DNA of 64,000 nt from Maribacter polysiphoniae (lineage in GTDB: Bacteria; Bacteroidota; Bacteroidia; Flavobacteriales; Flavobacteriaceae): the NCBI RefSeq assembly GCF_003148665.1, contig NZ_QGGQ01000002.1, forward strand, positions 496,001 through 560,000, given 5' to 3'. Shown here in pieces: positions 53,601 through 61,926 of the stretch. The notes under the pieces are model-generated. The model saw only the letters and a program-made list of their open reading frames with translations, made no database searches and was not told where the DNA came from. Made by a program: the position numbers and the translations under genes. How positions within the stretch are numbered: the stretch's first letter is position 1; each line of letters opens with the position of its first letter.

Positions 53601-53782
53601 TACTTTTTATATTTAAGATAGTTCATGAAGCCCAAAATAGTTGGAGCCCAAAAAGCAATGAAAATAGCATCCAACTTATCCCCAGTAAGAAAGATTATCT
53701 CCGAAACTATGATTATTGATAGAACGACGAGCAGCATTACGAAGTTCATAACACCGATGCGCTCAATAAAATTTTTTATCAT
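53600..53782 (-). CDS. 60-aa two-helix membrane protein
   Basis: There are two hydrophobic helices (about 12-32 and 40-53) with charged ends (MIKNFIERIG, NYLKYKK). No family is recognised. It is coupled to the 31-aa frame by TAATG and lies 160 bases after the small genes of the sulfur operon on the same strand, so it may or may not belong to that transcript. Confidence 0.6.
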   Translation of the reverse strand: MIKNFIERIGVMNFVMLLVVLSIIIVSEIIFLTGDKLDAIFIAFWAPTILGFMNYLKYKK

Positions 53783-53942
53783 TACAAGTGTATTACAGCA
53801 ATCAATATAGCCAATAAAAATATATTAGCGCAATATAAATTACCTAAAACCAAAGAAAATAAGGATGCAGGATGCACTATACATCCATCAAAAAACACTT
53901 AGGGGAAAAAGCTATCCAGGATTCACAAATACAGACAAAATC

Positions 53943-54074
53943 TTAGTTTTCGTCCTTTTTTCCACTATTCATGAATATCAAGAGTGTAACGACCAAACCT
54001 ATTACCACGGCGCCAAAAACGCCGATCATGATGATTCCGTTACTCCAGTTTACCAAGGGTAGTATTAATGCCAT
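53943..54074 (-). CDS. 43-aa membrane microprotein of the sulfur operon
   Basis: The frame reads MALILPLVNWSNGIIMIGVF, then a hydrophobic stretch, and ends in a charged NSGKKDEN tail. It is a single membrane helix with a Gly-rich centre. It lies 108 bases after the DUF2892 gene on the same strand and has typical host codon usage. Such tails and lengths are common in flavobacterial small membrane proteins, but I cannot assign a role. Confidence 0.6.
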   Translation of the reverse strand: MALILPLVNWSNGIIMIGVFGAVVIGLVVTLLIFMNSGKKDEN

Positions 54075-54182
54075 ACTCTTCTGTTTTAAATCAAGATGTT
54101 GTAAATATAACAGTCAATAGCGATACAAAATATGACAAAAATCAGCTATATACAAATGGAACACTTCCGAAAAAACCGAAGA

Positions 54183-54389
54183 TTACTTTTTTCTATGGCA
54201 CGTATCTACGCCGAAAATACCGTACAATGGACAGAAGCCCACCAAGCTTGTCAGCACAAAAACCGAGGCAAGCGCCAACAAAATATAGGATATGGTACCA
54301 TCAACCACCCCAAAATAAACCAAAAGTCCTGCTATTAGGGCCAAAATTACCCGAACCATCTTGTCGATACCTCCCATATTCTTTTTCAT
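54183..54389 (-). CDS. DUF2892 (YgaP-type) membrane protein
   Basis: This 68-aa protein reads MKKNMGGIDKMVRVILAL at the start, the hallmark of DUF2892, followed by two membrane helices and a C-terminal CPLYGIFGVDTC motif. DUF2892 proteins are often fused to or encoded beside rhodaneses; YgaP of E. coli is a rhodanese with this membrane part. Here it follows the rhodanese-fusion gene, separated only by a 34-aa frame. Likely role: inner-membrane sulfur or thiocyanate handling (inference). Confidence 0.85.
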   Translation of the reverse strand: MKKNMGGIDKMVRVILALIAGLLVYFGVVDGTISYILLALASVFVLTSLVGFCPLYGIFGVDTCHRKK

Positions 54390-54394
54390 ACTAC

Positions 54395-54499
54395 TCAATT
54401 AAAAGTTACTGCATATTCTATGGCCAACACGACCACAGATACCAATGCGACACATAACATACATGCCATTAAAATCCTGATTCCCTTGGGTACCTTCAT
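54395..54499 (-). CDS. 34-aa membrane microprotein between PDO and DUF2892
   Basis: The frame reads MKVPKGIRILMACMLCVALV and goes on as one helix to EYAVTFN. The ATG lies directly after the TAA of the dioxygenase fusion gene with no gap, and its TGA ends 5 bases before the DUF2892 ATG, so it fits exactly into the operon. It has two Cys in the helix. No family is recognised. Confidence 0.6.
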   Translation of the reverse strand: MKVPKGIRILMACMLCVALVSVVVLAIEYAVTFN

Positions 54500-55909
54500 T
54501 TACAATGTGGTTGGACACACATAATTTGTGACTTTAATACCGGATTCCTTTATAGCCGAAAAACCTTCAGCTATATCAATTATATTATGGATACCCCTAC
54601 TTTTCAGTATCGATCCCGCAATTACAGAGCGATAACCCCCTGCACAATGCAGTAAAAAGGTACGGTCTTTTGGGAAATCCGCCAAATGTTGATTCAATAA
54701 CTCCAGCGGGGCATTAATGGCATTTACCACATGTTCCGATCGGTATTCACTCTCTTTGCGTACATCAAATACGGGTACTTCATTTGCATTGATCATTTCA
54801 CTTACCTCATGTGCCGTAACCGCGGTAATCTTATCATAATCCTTGCCTTCATCCTTCCAAGCCTCGAATCCCCCTTTCAAATATCCAAGGGTACCATCAA
54901 AACCTACCCGTGATAAACGAATTACGGCCTCCTTTTCCTTACCTAAAGGGGCAACCAACAATATAGGCTGTTTCACATCGGCGATCAAAGCGCCTACCCA
55001 AGGTGCAAAATCACCATTCAAACCAATGAAAATGGAACGCGGAATATGTCCTTTTACAAAATCATCTTGATGCCGAACATCCAAGACCAGTGCACCGGTT
55101 CCGTTGGCGGCCAACTCAAAAGCATCAGGGGTCAAAGCGGTATTTCCACGTTCGAGCACATCCCCAATATCCTCATAGCCTTCCTTATTCATCTTTACAT
55201 TCAAAGGAAAGTACTTTGGTGGGGGCATCAGTCCTGCTGTCACCTCCTCTACGAACTCCGCCTTGGTCATATCGGCACGCAGTGCGTAGTTCATCTTTTT
55301 CTGGTTGCCCAAGGTATCCACGGTTTCCTTCATCATATTCTTACCACAGGCCGAACCCGCACCGTGGGCCGGATAAACGATAATATCATCTGCCAATGTC
55401 ATTATTTTGGTCCTAAGACTATCGAACAAAATACCCGCCAAATCCTCTTGGGTCATATCAGCTGCCTTCTGTGCTAGATCTGGGCGGCCAACATCACCTA
55501 AGAAAAGGGTATCCCCTGAAAAGATGGCATGATCTTTTCCATCCTTATCCCTTAAAAGATAGGTGGTACTCTCCATGGTATGCCCAGGGGTGTGAAGCAC
55601 TTTAATAGTAAGGTCCCCAATTTTGAATTCCTGGTTATCCTCGGCTATAATCGCATCAAAGGAAGGGTTTGCCAAGGGTCCGTAAACAATGGACGCCCCG
55701 GTATTCTTGGCCAAGGTTACATGGCCACTGACAAAATCGGCATGAAAATGGGTCTCGAAAATGTACTTGATTTTCGCATTATCAGCCTTTGCCCGCTGTA
55801 TATAGGGCTCTACCTCCCGCAATGGATCAAAAATCGCAGCTTCCCCATTACTTTCTATATAATATGCCCCTTGGGCCAAACAACCCGTATATATCTGTTC
55901 TATTTTCAT
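54500..55909 (-). CDS. Persulfide dioxygenase / rhodanese fusion
   Basis: This 469-aa protein has a metallo-beta-lactamase domain of the ETHE1/persulfide dioxygenase type at 1-245 (HFHAD at 54-58, His63, His110, SGDTLFLGDVGRPD). Two rhodanese domains follow. The first (about 260-355) lacks the catalytic Cys (LLVAPLGKEKEA). The second (about 360-455) has it: Cys422 in HCAGGYRS. Such fusions oxidize glutathione persulfide to sulfite and move sulfane sulfur. The ATG at 55909 is preferred over a TTG four codons earlier. It is second in the sulfur operon. Confidence 0.9.
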   Translation of the reverse strand: MKIEQIYTGCLAQGAYYIESNGEAAIFDPLREVEPYIQRAKADNAKIKYIFETHFHADFVSGHVTLAKNTGASIVYGPLANPSFDAIIAEDNQEFKIGDLTIKVLHTPGHTMESTTYLLRDKDGKDHAIFSGDTLFLGDVGRPDLAQKAADMTQEDLAGILFDSLRTKIMTLADDIIVYPAHGAGSACGKNMMKETVDTLGNQKKMNYALRADMTKAEFVEEVTAGLMPPPKYFPLNVKMNKEGYEDIGDVLERGNTALTPDAFELAANGTGALVLDVRHQDDFVKGHIPRSIFIGLNGDFAPWVGALIADVKQPILLVAPLGKEKEAVIRLSRVGFDGTLGYLKGGFEAWKDEGKDYDKITAVTAHEVSEMINANEVPVFDVRKESEYRSEHVVNAINAPLELLNQHLADFPKDRTFLLHCAGGYRSVIAGSILKSRGIHNIIDIAEGFSAIKESGIKVTNYVCPTTL

Positions 55910-55972
55910 TTTTTCTTTCAAAATACGTTCAAAAATAAGGTTTTATCCTTCTCTATTTTGTAACATAGGTTA

Positions 55973-57697
55973 CTATCGGGGTTTCCTTTGATGCGCTATT
56001 TTACGATCAGTATCCTGTATACTTTCTGGGTCATCAAAACAGGCCACCGCCTCTTTAGTCCTTACAAAAAGGAAATCCTTACCCAATACATCGGCAATGC
56101 CACTATTGAAAATGATATCCCGGGTAGGACCAATGGCACCTGCAATATAGAACTGTATATCCCTATTGTGCAAGTCCTCAATTACCGAGATCAACATATT
56201 CGCAGCAGTGGAATCGATGTAATTTATTGGTTCTGCATTTAAGATAACACCTTTTAGTGACTTTCCCTTTGCATTGACTTCCTCCAACAGATGTTTCTTG
56301 AAAAAATTCTTGTTCCCGAAATATAGTTGTGAATCGAAACGTATGATAAGCAGATCGTCCCGCTGTTCTATATCCTCCCCGAATCGGTTTATGTTCTTGT
56401 AATATTCCGACCCCCGAACCTTTCCCAAAACAGCATAATGGGGTTTTGAAGTACGGTACACCATCAACAGCAAAGAAATGAGCACCCCGATAAGCACCCC
56501 TTCCTTTATCCCCACAAAAAGGGTGATCAGAAAAGTAAGCATCAAAATAATATATTCATCCTTGCGATATTTAAGGAGTGTTTTGGGATACTCAAAATCT
56601 ATCAGGCCAAATACCGAAACCATGATGATACTTGCCAGTACCGCGTTGGGCAAATAATAGAACAAAGGCGTCAAAAACAAGAGGGTCACTACGACCATAA
56701 TAACACTGAACAAGGCAAAACCCTTGGTTTTACCTCCAGCATCATTACTGATTGCGGAGCGGGAAAAACTAGCGGTAATGGGATAGGCCTGAAAAAACGA
56801 ACCGACAATATTGGATGTACCCAAAGCAACAAGTTCCTGATTGGCATCTATCTTGTCTTCCTTGATTTTTTCTTCCATGGATTTCCCTATTGATATCGTC
56901 TCGAGATACCCGATCAAGGCCAAGGTCAAGGCTATGGGCCATAGATCCATACCCTTTTTTAAATCAAAATCGGGGAATTGGAAACTAGGCAGTCCTTGCG
57001 GAATATCCCCCACAATCCGAACACCGTATTGTTCGAGGCCCAATACATAAACGGCCAAGACACCCAATACGACCACCACCAATATGGACGGTATTTTCCT
57101 GTTCCATTTTTTCAGTAGTACAATGATAAAAATCCCGAGGATCCCAATGGCGAAATCATAGGGATTGGTATCCCCAACTTTTTCCAAGGCGTATACGACC
57201 AACTCATGCATTTTACTGCTTTTTTCAATATCGACACCCAGCAGATGCTTTAATTGACTAAGGATTATAATACATGCGGCCCCAGAGGTAAAACCACTGA
57301 TTACGGGCTTGGACAAAAAATTGACCAAAAATCCCATTCTCAAAAAACCCAGTAACAATTGGATTGACCCTACCATAAAGGCCAGAAAGATGGCCATGGC
57401 GATATAATTCTCAACCCCGGTAATCGCCAAAGTACCCAAACCGGCAGCCACCAAGAGGGAATCCATGGCGACGGGACCTATGGCCAATTGCCGGGAGGTT
57501 CCCAAAAACATGTACACCAAAACTGGAAATACAGATGCATACAGCCCGTATACAGGAGGGAGTCCGGCCACCATGGCATAGGCCATACCCTGAGGCACGA
57601 GAATGATACCCACCGTAAGTCCGGCAATCAGATCCTTTAACAGATAGCTTTTTTTGTAGTTGAAAATCCAATCTACAATTGGGAAAAACTTTTGCAT
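55973..57697 (-). CDS. SulP-family anion transporter with STAS domain
   Basis: This 574-aa protein has about 12 membrane helices in the SulP arrangement (LTVGIILVPQGMAYAMVAGLPPVYGLYA near the N-terminus, QAYPITASFSRSAISNDAGG mid-way) and a C-terminal STAS domain (about 430-550, with YIDSTAANMLISVIEDL). Members move sulfate, bicarbonate or similar anions. Placed 63 bases upstream of the persulfide dioxygenase gene, sulfate or sulfite is the likeliest cargo: export of the oxidation product or uptake cannot be told apart by sequence. It is the first gene of the operon. Confidence 0.9.
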   Translation of the reverse strand: MQKFFPIVDWIFNYKKSYLLKDLIAGLTVGIILVPQGMAYAMVAGLPPVYGLYASVFPVLVYMFLGTSRQLAIGPVAMDSLLVAAGLGTLAITGVENYIAMAIFLAFMVGSIQLLLGFLRMGFLVNFLSKPVISGFTSGAACIIILSQLKHLLGVDIEKSSKMHELVVYALEKVGDTNPYDFAIGILGIFIIVLLKKWNRKIPSILVVVVLGVLAVYVLGLEQYGVRIVGDIPQGLPSFQFPDFDLKKGMDLWPIALTLALIGYLETISIGKSMEEKIKEDKIDANQELVALGTSNIVGSFFQAYPITASFSRSAISNDAGGKTKGFALFSVIMVVVTLLFLTPLFYYLPNAVLASIIMVSVFGLIDFEYPKTLLKYRKDEYIILMLTFLITLFVGIKEGVLIGVLISLLLMVYRTSKPHYAVLGKVRGSEYYKNINRFGEDIEQRDDLLIIRFDSQLYFGNKNFFKKHLLEEVNAKGKSLKGVILNAEPINYIDSTAANMLISVIEDLHNRDIQFYIAGAIGPTRDIIFNSGIADVLGKDFLFVRTKEAVACFDDPESIQDTDRKIAHQRKPR

Positions 57698-57916
57698 TGT
57701 CCAAAATTAAACAAATCGCCCAGCATTACTGAAAAATTATTCCATCAGTAAAAACCACATCGGGGAATATCGCCTTAATACTCCTATCGTTAGACCGCTA
57801 TATGACCAAAAGGCAAACCGGTTCCTTTAGGCCGTACATCACGATATTGCCCTATGGAAACCTCGAATTATTCAACAATCAAACAAATGCAACCCGAAAT
57901 GCAGTATTTAAACCCG

Positions 57917-59731
57917 CTAGGCCATTTCCTTCATTTCCACCAATTTCCCTATTTCAAGTGATAACAGTTGTAAGCGCTCTTGACAATTATCCAATTCAGC
58001 CAAAATCTTGTCCTTGGAATCCTTAAAGGCTTCTGTTGAGGCATTGAACATTGATTCGTAGTACGCTATACCCTGATTTAGGTTCTTGACAAAAGTGGTA
58101 AAATAATTCTCCTGCTTTTTATTGGCAATCGCTTTGACCTCATCAATCTTTCCTTTCAGGTAATCGAGATAGATCGATAGTTCCTTAACGAACATATTCG
58201 GACGTACGCCATCGGCAATCACATTGACCCTTCCATAAATATGGTCCGTAATCTCCTTGAGGCTCATCAATTTTGAAAAATAGGCCATATTGGGTCCGGG
58301 ACAGACCGAAACCCCTTCGCCCTCAACCTTGTGATCGATATGGTTGACCATTAAGGCCGATGCACTCAAACCTACACAGATACAGGATTTTTCAACGATC
58401 TTATCAAACTGTTCCTGATATGCTTCTTTGGGCAAGTCCTGCGCTTCCAATTCCTTCAATTTCAGACGTTGATACTGTCTCGAAGCTACACAGATATCCT
58501 TTTCGGTAAACTCGTGGTTTAGGGATAAATATTGGCGTGGGCACGAACTTCCCGGTCTTCCCTTGGCTATCAATGCATCTTTTTCCAAATCCTTGGTATT
58601 TCCCCTAAGGCTATTGAAAGGAACCCCTAAAGGTGAAATATTACTCAAATACAAATCCTCTTCCTTGGCTTGTACCAATTTGTCCAAGGTAACCTTGTCG
58701 ACCGTTGTGACCTCGGGTACCAAAAGAAAAGGAGTACCCCAACCTACGGAGTCCAACTCATAAGTATCAAGTAGGAATTGATGCTCCTCTGCCGTACCTA
58801 CACCACCTTGGGCCGTAACCTTAAGCGGTAAGGCCGTCTCGGGAAAAATACGATCCTTATTTTTTAAGGCCTGAACCAGGACTTCATGGGTCGATGCAAT
58901 AAGTTCATCCCTTTTTTCCTTGAATTCCTGTAATATGGGACCTAGCAAATACCCATCACTGGCAAAGGCGTGACCGCCACAATTCAATCCAGACTCAATA
59001 CGGTATTCAGATACCCAAAGCCCTTTCTTAGCCAAGAACTTTCCTTGGATCATGGCTGAACGGAAATCACTTACCTTTAAAATGATCTTCTTTTTCATTT
59101 CCCCATTTTCATTGGGGTAAAAATCCTCAAAACGCTCCATGTACCCATATAACCTAGGGTTCATACCCGCGGAAAGAATTACGGAAGACTGTAGGTCACT
59201 TTCCGCAAACCCCCTTAGTGCGGCATGGGCATCATTGTACTCGGAAGGCAATTTTTCGCCATTCCAATAATTCACCTTATCCACTTTGGTCATGATATTC
59301 ACATCGATGCTACCTAGGGACAAATGATCCTTGATCCAATTCCCTGCCTCACTGATATGCATTTTTTCGGTAAGGTTCTTAAATTCCTTTTTCAAAGAAT
59401 TCCCATCGGGCAACATACTGATGTATTGTTTCAGTTCATTGCCTTTGTTAATGGTCGTATTTTTTAATTCCTCGAATTTCTGCTCTGTCAGGTTATTGAT
59501 CAGATTGAGATAAGAGGTTATGCGCTTGGCCCTAAAATCCTCTATTTTATCCGTAATTTCCTTATAGGGTATTTCATGTAGTTCACAGTACATTTTCCTC
59601 AATTTCTCAAGAAGTACATCATCGACAATGGAAATAACCGAATCGATACCATATTGGGCTACTTTCAAAGGAGTATCCACTGTAAATCCTATGCCCATTA
59701 CAGGAATATGGAAAGAATGTGCTTTTTTCAT
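57917..59731 (-). CDS. 604-aa TIM-barrel-like protein, unknown function
   Basis: A large cytoplasmic protein that I cannot name. Segments HIPVMGIGFTVDTPLKVAQY, SGLNCGGHAFASDGYLLGPI and KVTAQGGVGTAEEHQFLLD look like the FMN-binding TIM barrel of nitronate-monooxygenase/enoyl-reductase relatives. Cysteines in GSSCPRQYL, DICVAS, KSCICVGLS and VSVCPGPNM could bind a metal or cluster. The C-terminal 80 residues are helical and charged. Single gene. A flavin-dependent oxidoreductase is a reasonable guess, unproven. Confidence 0.65.
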   Translation of the reverse strand: MKKAHSFHIPVMGIGFTVDTPLKVAQYGIDSVISIVDDVLLEKLRKMYCELHEIPYKEITDKIEDFRAKRITSYLNLINNLTEQKFEELKNTTINKGNELKQYISMLPDGNSLKKEFKNLTEKMHISEAGNWIKDHLSLGSIDVNIMTKVDKVNYWNGEKLPSEYNDAHAALRGFAESDLQSSVILSAGMNPRLYGYMERFEDFYPNENGEMKKKIILKVSDFRSAMIQGKFLAKKGLWVSEYRIESGLNCGGHAFASDGYLLGPILQEFKEKRDELIASTHEVLVQALKNKDRIFPETALPLKVTAQGGVGTAEEHQFLLDTYELDSVGWGTPFLLVPEVTTVDKVTLDKLVQAKEEDLYLSNISPLGVPFNSLRGNTKDLEKDALIAKGRPGSSCPRQYLSLNHEFTEKDICVASRQYQRLKLKELEAQDLPKEAYQEQFDKIVEKSCICVGLSASALMVNHIDHKVEGEGVSVCPGPNMAYFSKLMSLKEITDHIYGRVNVIADGVRPNMFVKELSIYLDYLKGKIDEVKAIANKKQENYFTTFVKNLNQGIAYYESMFNASTEAFKDSKDKILAELDNCQERLQLLSLEIGKLVEMKEMA

Positions 59732-59853
59732 AAATTCATTGATTGTTAGATTGAACGGGAATCAAAACCCGTCTATGGCATCCATAAAAATTGCCAAAAA
59801 GGAAACAAATCTAATTAGTGAAAATGAAAAAAAACATGATAAATATCATGCAA

Positions 59854-60312
59854 TCAGGGCTTGTGCAAAACTTTTTCAAAACACACACTATTCTCAATAT
59901 CGATATATGGCCCATAGTTGGGAATGATCTTATAGTCGTTTCTTTTGTATAATTGGATAGCTTCCGGTTGCTTTTTCCCGGTTTCCAATACACATTTTCC
60001 ATAAGACATCCCGGCCGCCCATCTTTCAAGTTCTGTCAATATCTTGGTTGCGAAACCTTTGCCACGGCAGGCTGGCAAGGTATACATACGCTTAACCTCC
60101 ATAACTTCGGGAGTCATCTCCTTGATGGCACCACAACCACATGGTCTTTCATCCTCATACAACACTACAACGTGTTTTAGGGCATCTATTTTATTGAATT
60201 GGTGATAAAAATCATGGTCTTCCCCATCACGAACGGCCAAATCGGCATCGAGAAGCTTTACGAGGTTCTTGAAATCGACATTCTCCGAATTTGTCCTTAC
60301 CAGTCGTACCAT
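59854..60312 (-). CDS. GNAT-family N-acetyltransferase
   Basis: This 152-aa protein has the acetyl-CoA signature VKRMYTLPACRGKGFATKIL (about 90-110) and the C-terminal LETGKKQPEAIQLYKRNDYK motif. The acceptor is unknown. It starts 7 bases after the DinB-like gene's stop, so it is the last gene of the minus-strand run that begins at 63165. Confidence 0.9.
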   Translation of the reverse strand: MVRLVRTNSENVDFKNLVKLLDADLAVRDGEDHDFYHQFNKIDALKHVVVLYEDERPCGCGAIKEMTPEVMEVKRMYTLPACRGKGFATKILTELERWAAGMSYGKCVLETGKKQPEAIQLYKRNDYKIIPNYGPYIDIENSVCFEKVLHKP

Positions 60313-60319
60313 AGCATAC

Positions 60320-60910
60320 CTATTCCCTTAATTTTCCTGTGAACAAACTCGCCTTTGCATTGAAGGGATTACCTGCAGAACGACGCATTAAGGCAATTTG
60401 ACCGGCATGCCATACCGCATCTTCGATAGGGCCGTTTATTTGGAACCAAAACGGAAACTCGGTCGTACCATTTTCCTTTTTATATATGATTTTATGGTCC
60501 GATAAATCCTCCGAAATCCTGAATAGATCACTAGCTGTTTTCAGATTTATCAGGGTCATTGCCCGTAATTCATGGGATGATGGCTTTATTTCCTCCTTTG
60601 TTTTATCATTGGGGACTTTCTTGGCGGAGTTTAGGATGAGAACCGACAGTCCGTACACATGCTCCATGGTCTCACTTATGCTCCTACCCTCCGAATTGGG
60701 TCTAAAATCCAGGTTTTCCTGGGTCAACCCTTCCGTCGCCCAATAATAACGAAAACCCAAGCCATCTACCATTCTAGCCGTAACCGTACCTGCCGTATAG
60801 GCTTTGGGAGTATTGGGTATGGAAGCGTAGGGTACTTCTTCTTTCATGGTTTCTTGTGCATTTAAAGTAGTTACCAAAAGTAAAACAAGAAGACCAATAT
60901 ACCTTTTCAT
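60320..60910 (-). CDS. Exported DinB-superfamily protein
   Basis: The predicted protein is 196 aa, starting at the ATG of MKRYIGLLVLLLV, which gives a signal peptide ending TLNAQ; an upstream in-frame start would bury it. It is a four-helix DinB/YfiT-type bundle with metal-ligand histidines in TMEHVYG and VWHAGQIALMRR. The family includes thiol transferases and hydrolases, often with no known substrate; export is less usual. It follows the epimerase-like gene by 10 bases. Confidence 0.85.
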   Translation of the reverse strand: MKRYIGLLVLLLVTTLNAQETMKEEVPYASIPNTPKAYTAGTVTARMVDGLGFRYYWATEGLTQENLDFRPNSEGRSISETMEHVYGLSVLILNSAKKVPNDKTKEEIKPSSHELRAMTLINLKTASDLFRISEDLSDHKIIYKKENGTTEFPFWFQINGPIEDAVWHAGQIALMRRSAGNPFNAKASLFTGKLRE

Positions 60911-60920
60911 AAGCTTGATT

Positions 60921-61700
60921 TTAATGTAGTGGATGCAAATGGACTTTGAAGATCGTATTTTTATCATTCAACCCAAGAAAACCATGATGTAACTTTACCT
61001 GTTCCACGGCATATGGATAAAAGGTGACAGGCTCAATACAAACCATGTTCATGACTTCGGTCCAAAGCATAAAATTGCCAAACCCTTCCGTGGTAATCCT
61101 TAAATCCTTTTGGTCTTTCAAGGTGATGGATTTACAATCGCGAATTGGCATCGCCCTATTACCCACCTCGATTATGGCGGGTATCCCTATAGTACTTCCA
61201 TGGGCTTCAATTCGTGCATTTTCGCTATGTAACTTAAATGCAGGATGGTATCCCAACATAAAAGGCATTCCATTCTCCCCCTCAATTTCAAAAGCAATAT
61301 GCAATCCGTCTTTTTTAAGTTGGAAGGATTTTTGAAATTTAAAATCATAGGGCCAGAATAATTCAGCCGCTGTGGATTTATCAGGGAATTTAGCGTTCTT
61401 CACCTTGGTATTGGCCTTATATTCCTTCACCAAGACTACCGTGTCCCCGGACTTATCCATAACTTTATAGTCGAGTTCCCGAAGCAATCCATGTTGATCT
61501 TGAACGGCATTCCCTTTTGGTGTTTTGACTAAAAAACCGGCATCGGCCGTTGGACCTATTATCGGAAACATTTCGGTGTCTGCATTTCTCCAACCGGGAC
61601 TCCCCTTTTGATGGATATACTCATAACCACCAACATTGTAACTTACCAGTTCGCCTTTTTCGATTTTTACTGTTTGATTCTCTAATTTTAAGTCCACCAT
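60921..61700 (-). CDS. Aldose-1-epimerase-like protein
   Basis: This 259-aa cytoplasmic beta-sandwich of the galactose-mutarotase fold has GSPGWRNADTEMFPIIGPTA, LLRELDYKV, FMLGYHPAFKLHS (His) and CIEPVTFYPYA (Glu). It probably interconverts sugar anomers; specificity is unknown. It is in a tight run: 10 bases after the 67-aa frame, 10 bases before the DinB-like gene. Confidence 0.85.
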   Translation of the reverse strand: MVDLKLENQTVKIEKGELVSYNVGGYEYIHQKGSPGWRNADTEMFPIIGPTADAGFLVKTPKGNAVQDQHGLLRELDYKVMDKSGDTVVLVKEYKANTKVKNAKFPDKSTAAELFWPYDFKFQKSFQLKKDGLHIAFEIEGENGMPFMLGYHPAFKLHSENARIEAHGSTIGIPAIIEVGNRAMPIRDCKSITLKDQKDLRITTEGFGNFMLWTEVMNMVCIEPVTFYPYAVEQVKLHHGFLGLNDKNTIFKVHLHPLH

Positions 61701-61710
61701 CTTCTACTGA

Positions 61711-61914
61711 TTAATAGTCTATACATAAATGTGCGTTGGCCTGATTGACGTTCCGGACCGTAAGGGCACTCACGGTTTCCTTTGGTGTTTTTCCCCAGCA
61801 CTCATCGTTTCCTTCTAGTTTCGCAAGCGGATATTCCGCCCATATGATTTTTAAATCAATGGTCTTCAACAATCCGGTACACATAAGTATCCGATTTAAT
61901 CGTGCCATGGTCAT
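61711..61914 (-). CDS. Small protein of unknown function in operon gap
   Basis: A 67-aa frame that fills the gap between the permease and epimerase-like genes, with 12 bases before and 10 after, in the same direction. The product is soluble, with IDLKIIWAEYPLAKLEG and KTPKETVSALTVRNVNQ segments. No family is recognised. The tight fit and host-like codons support it; the exact start (ATG at 61914 or 61908) is open. Confidence 0.5.
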   Translation of the reverse strand: MTMARLNRILMCTGLLKTIDLKIIWAEYPLAKLEGNDECWGKTPKETVSALTVRNVNQANAHLCIDY

Positions 61915-61926
61915 TTGCAAACATGA

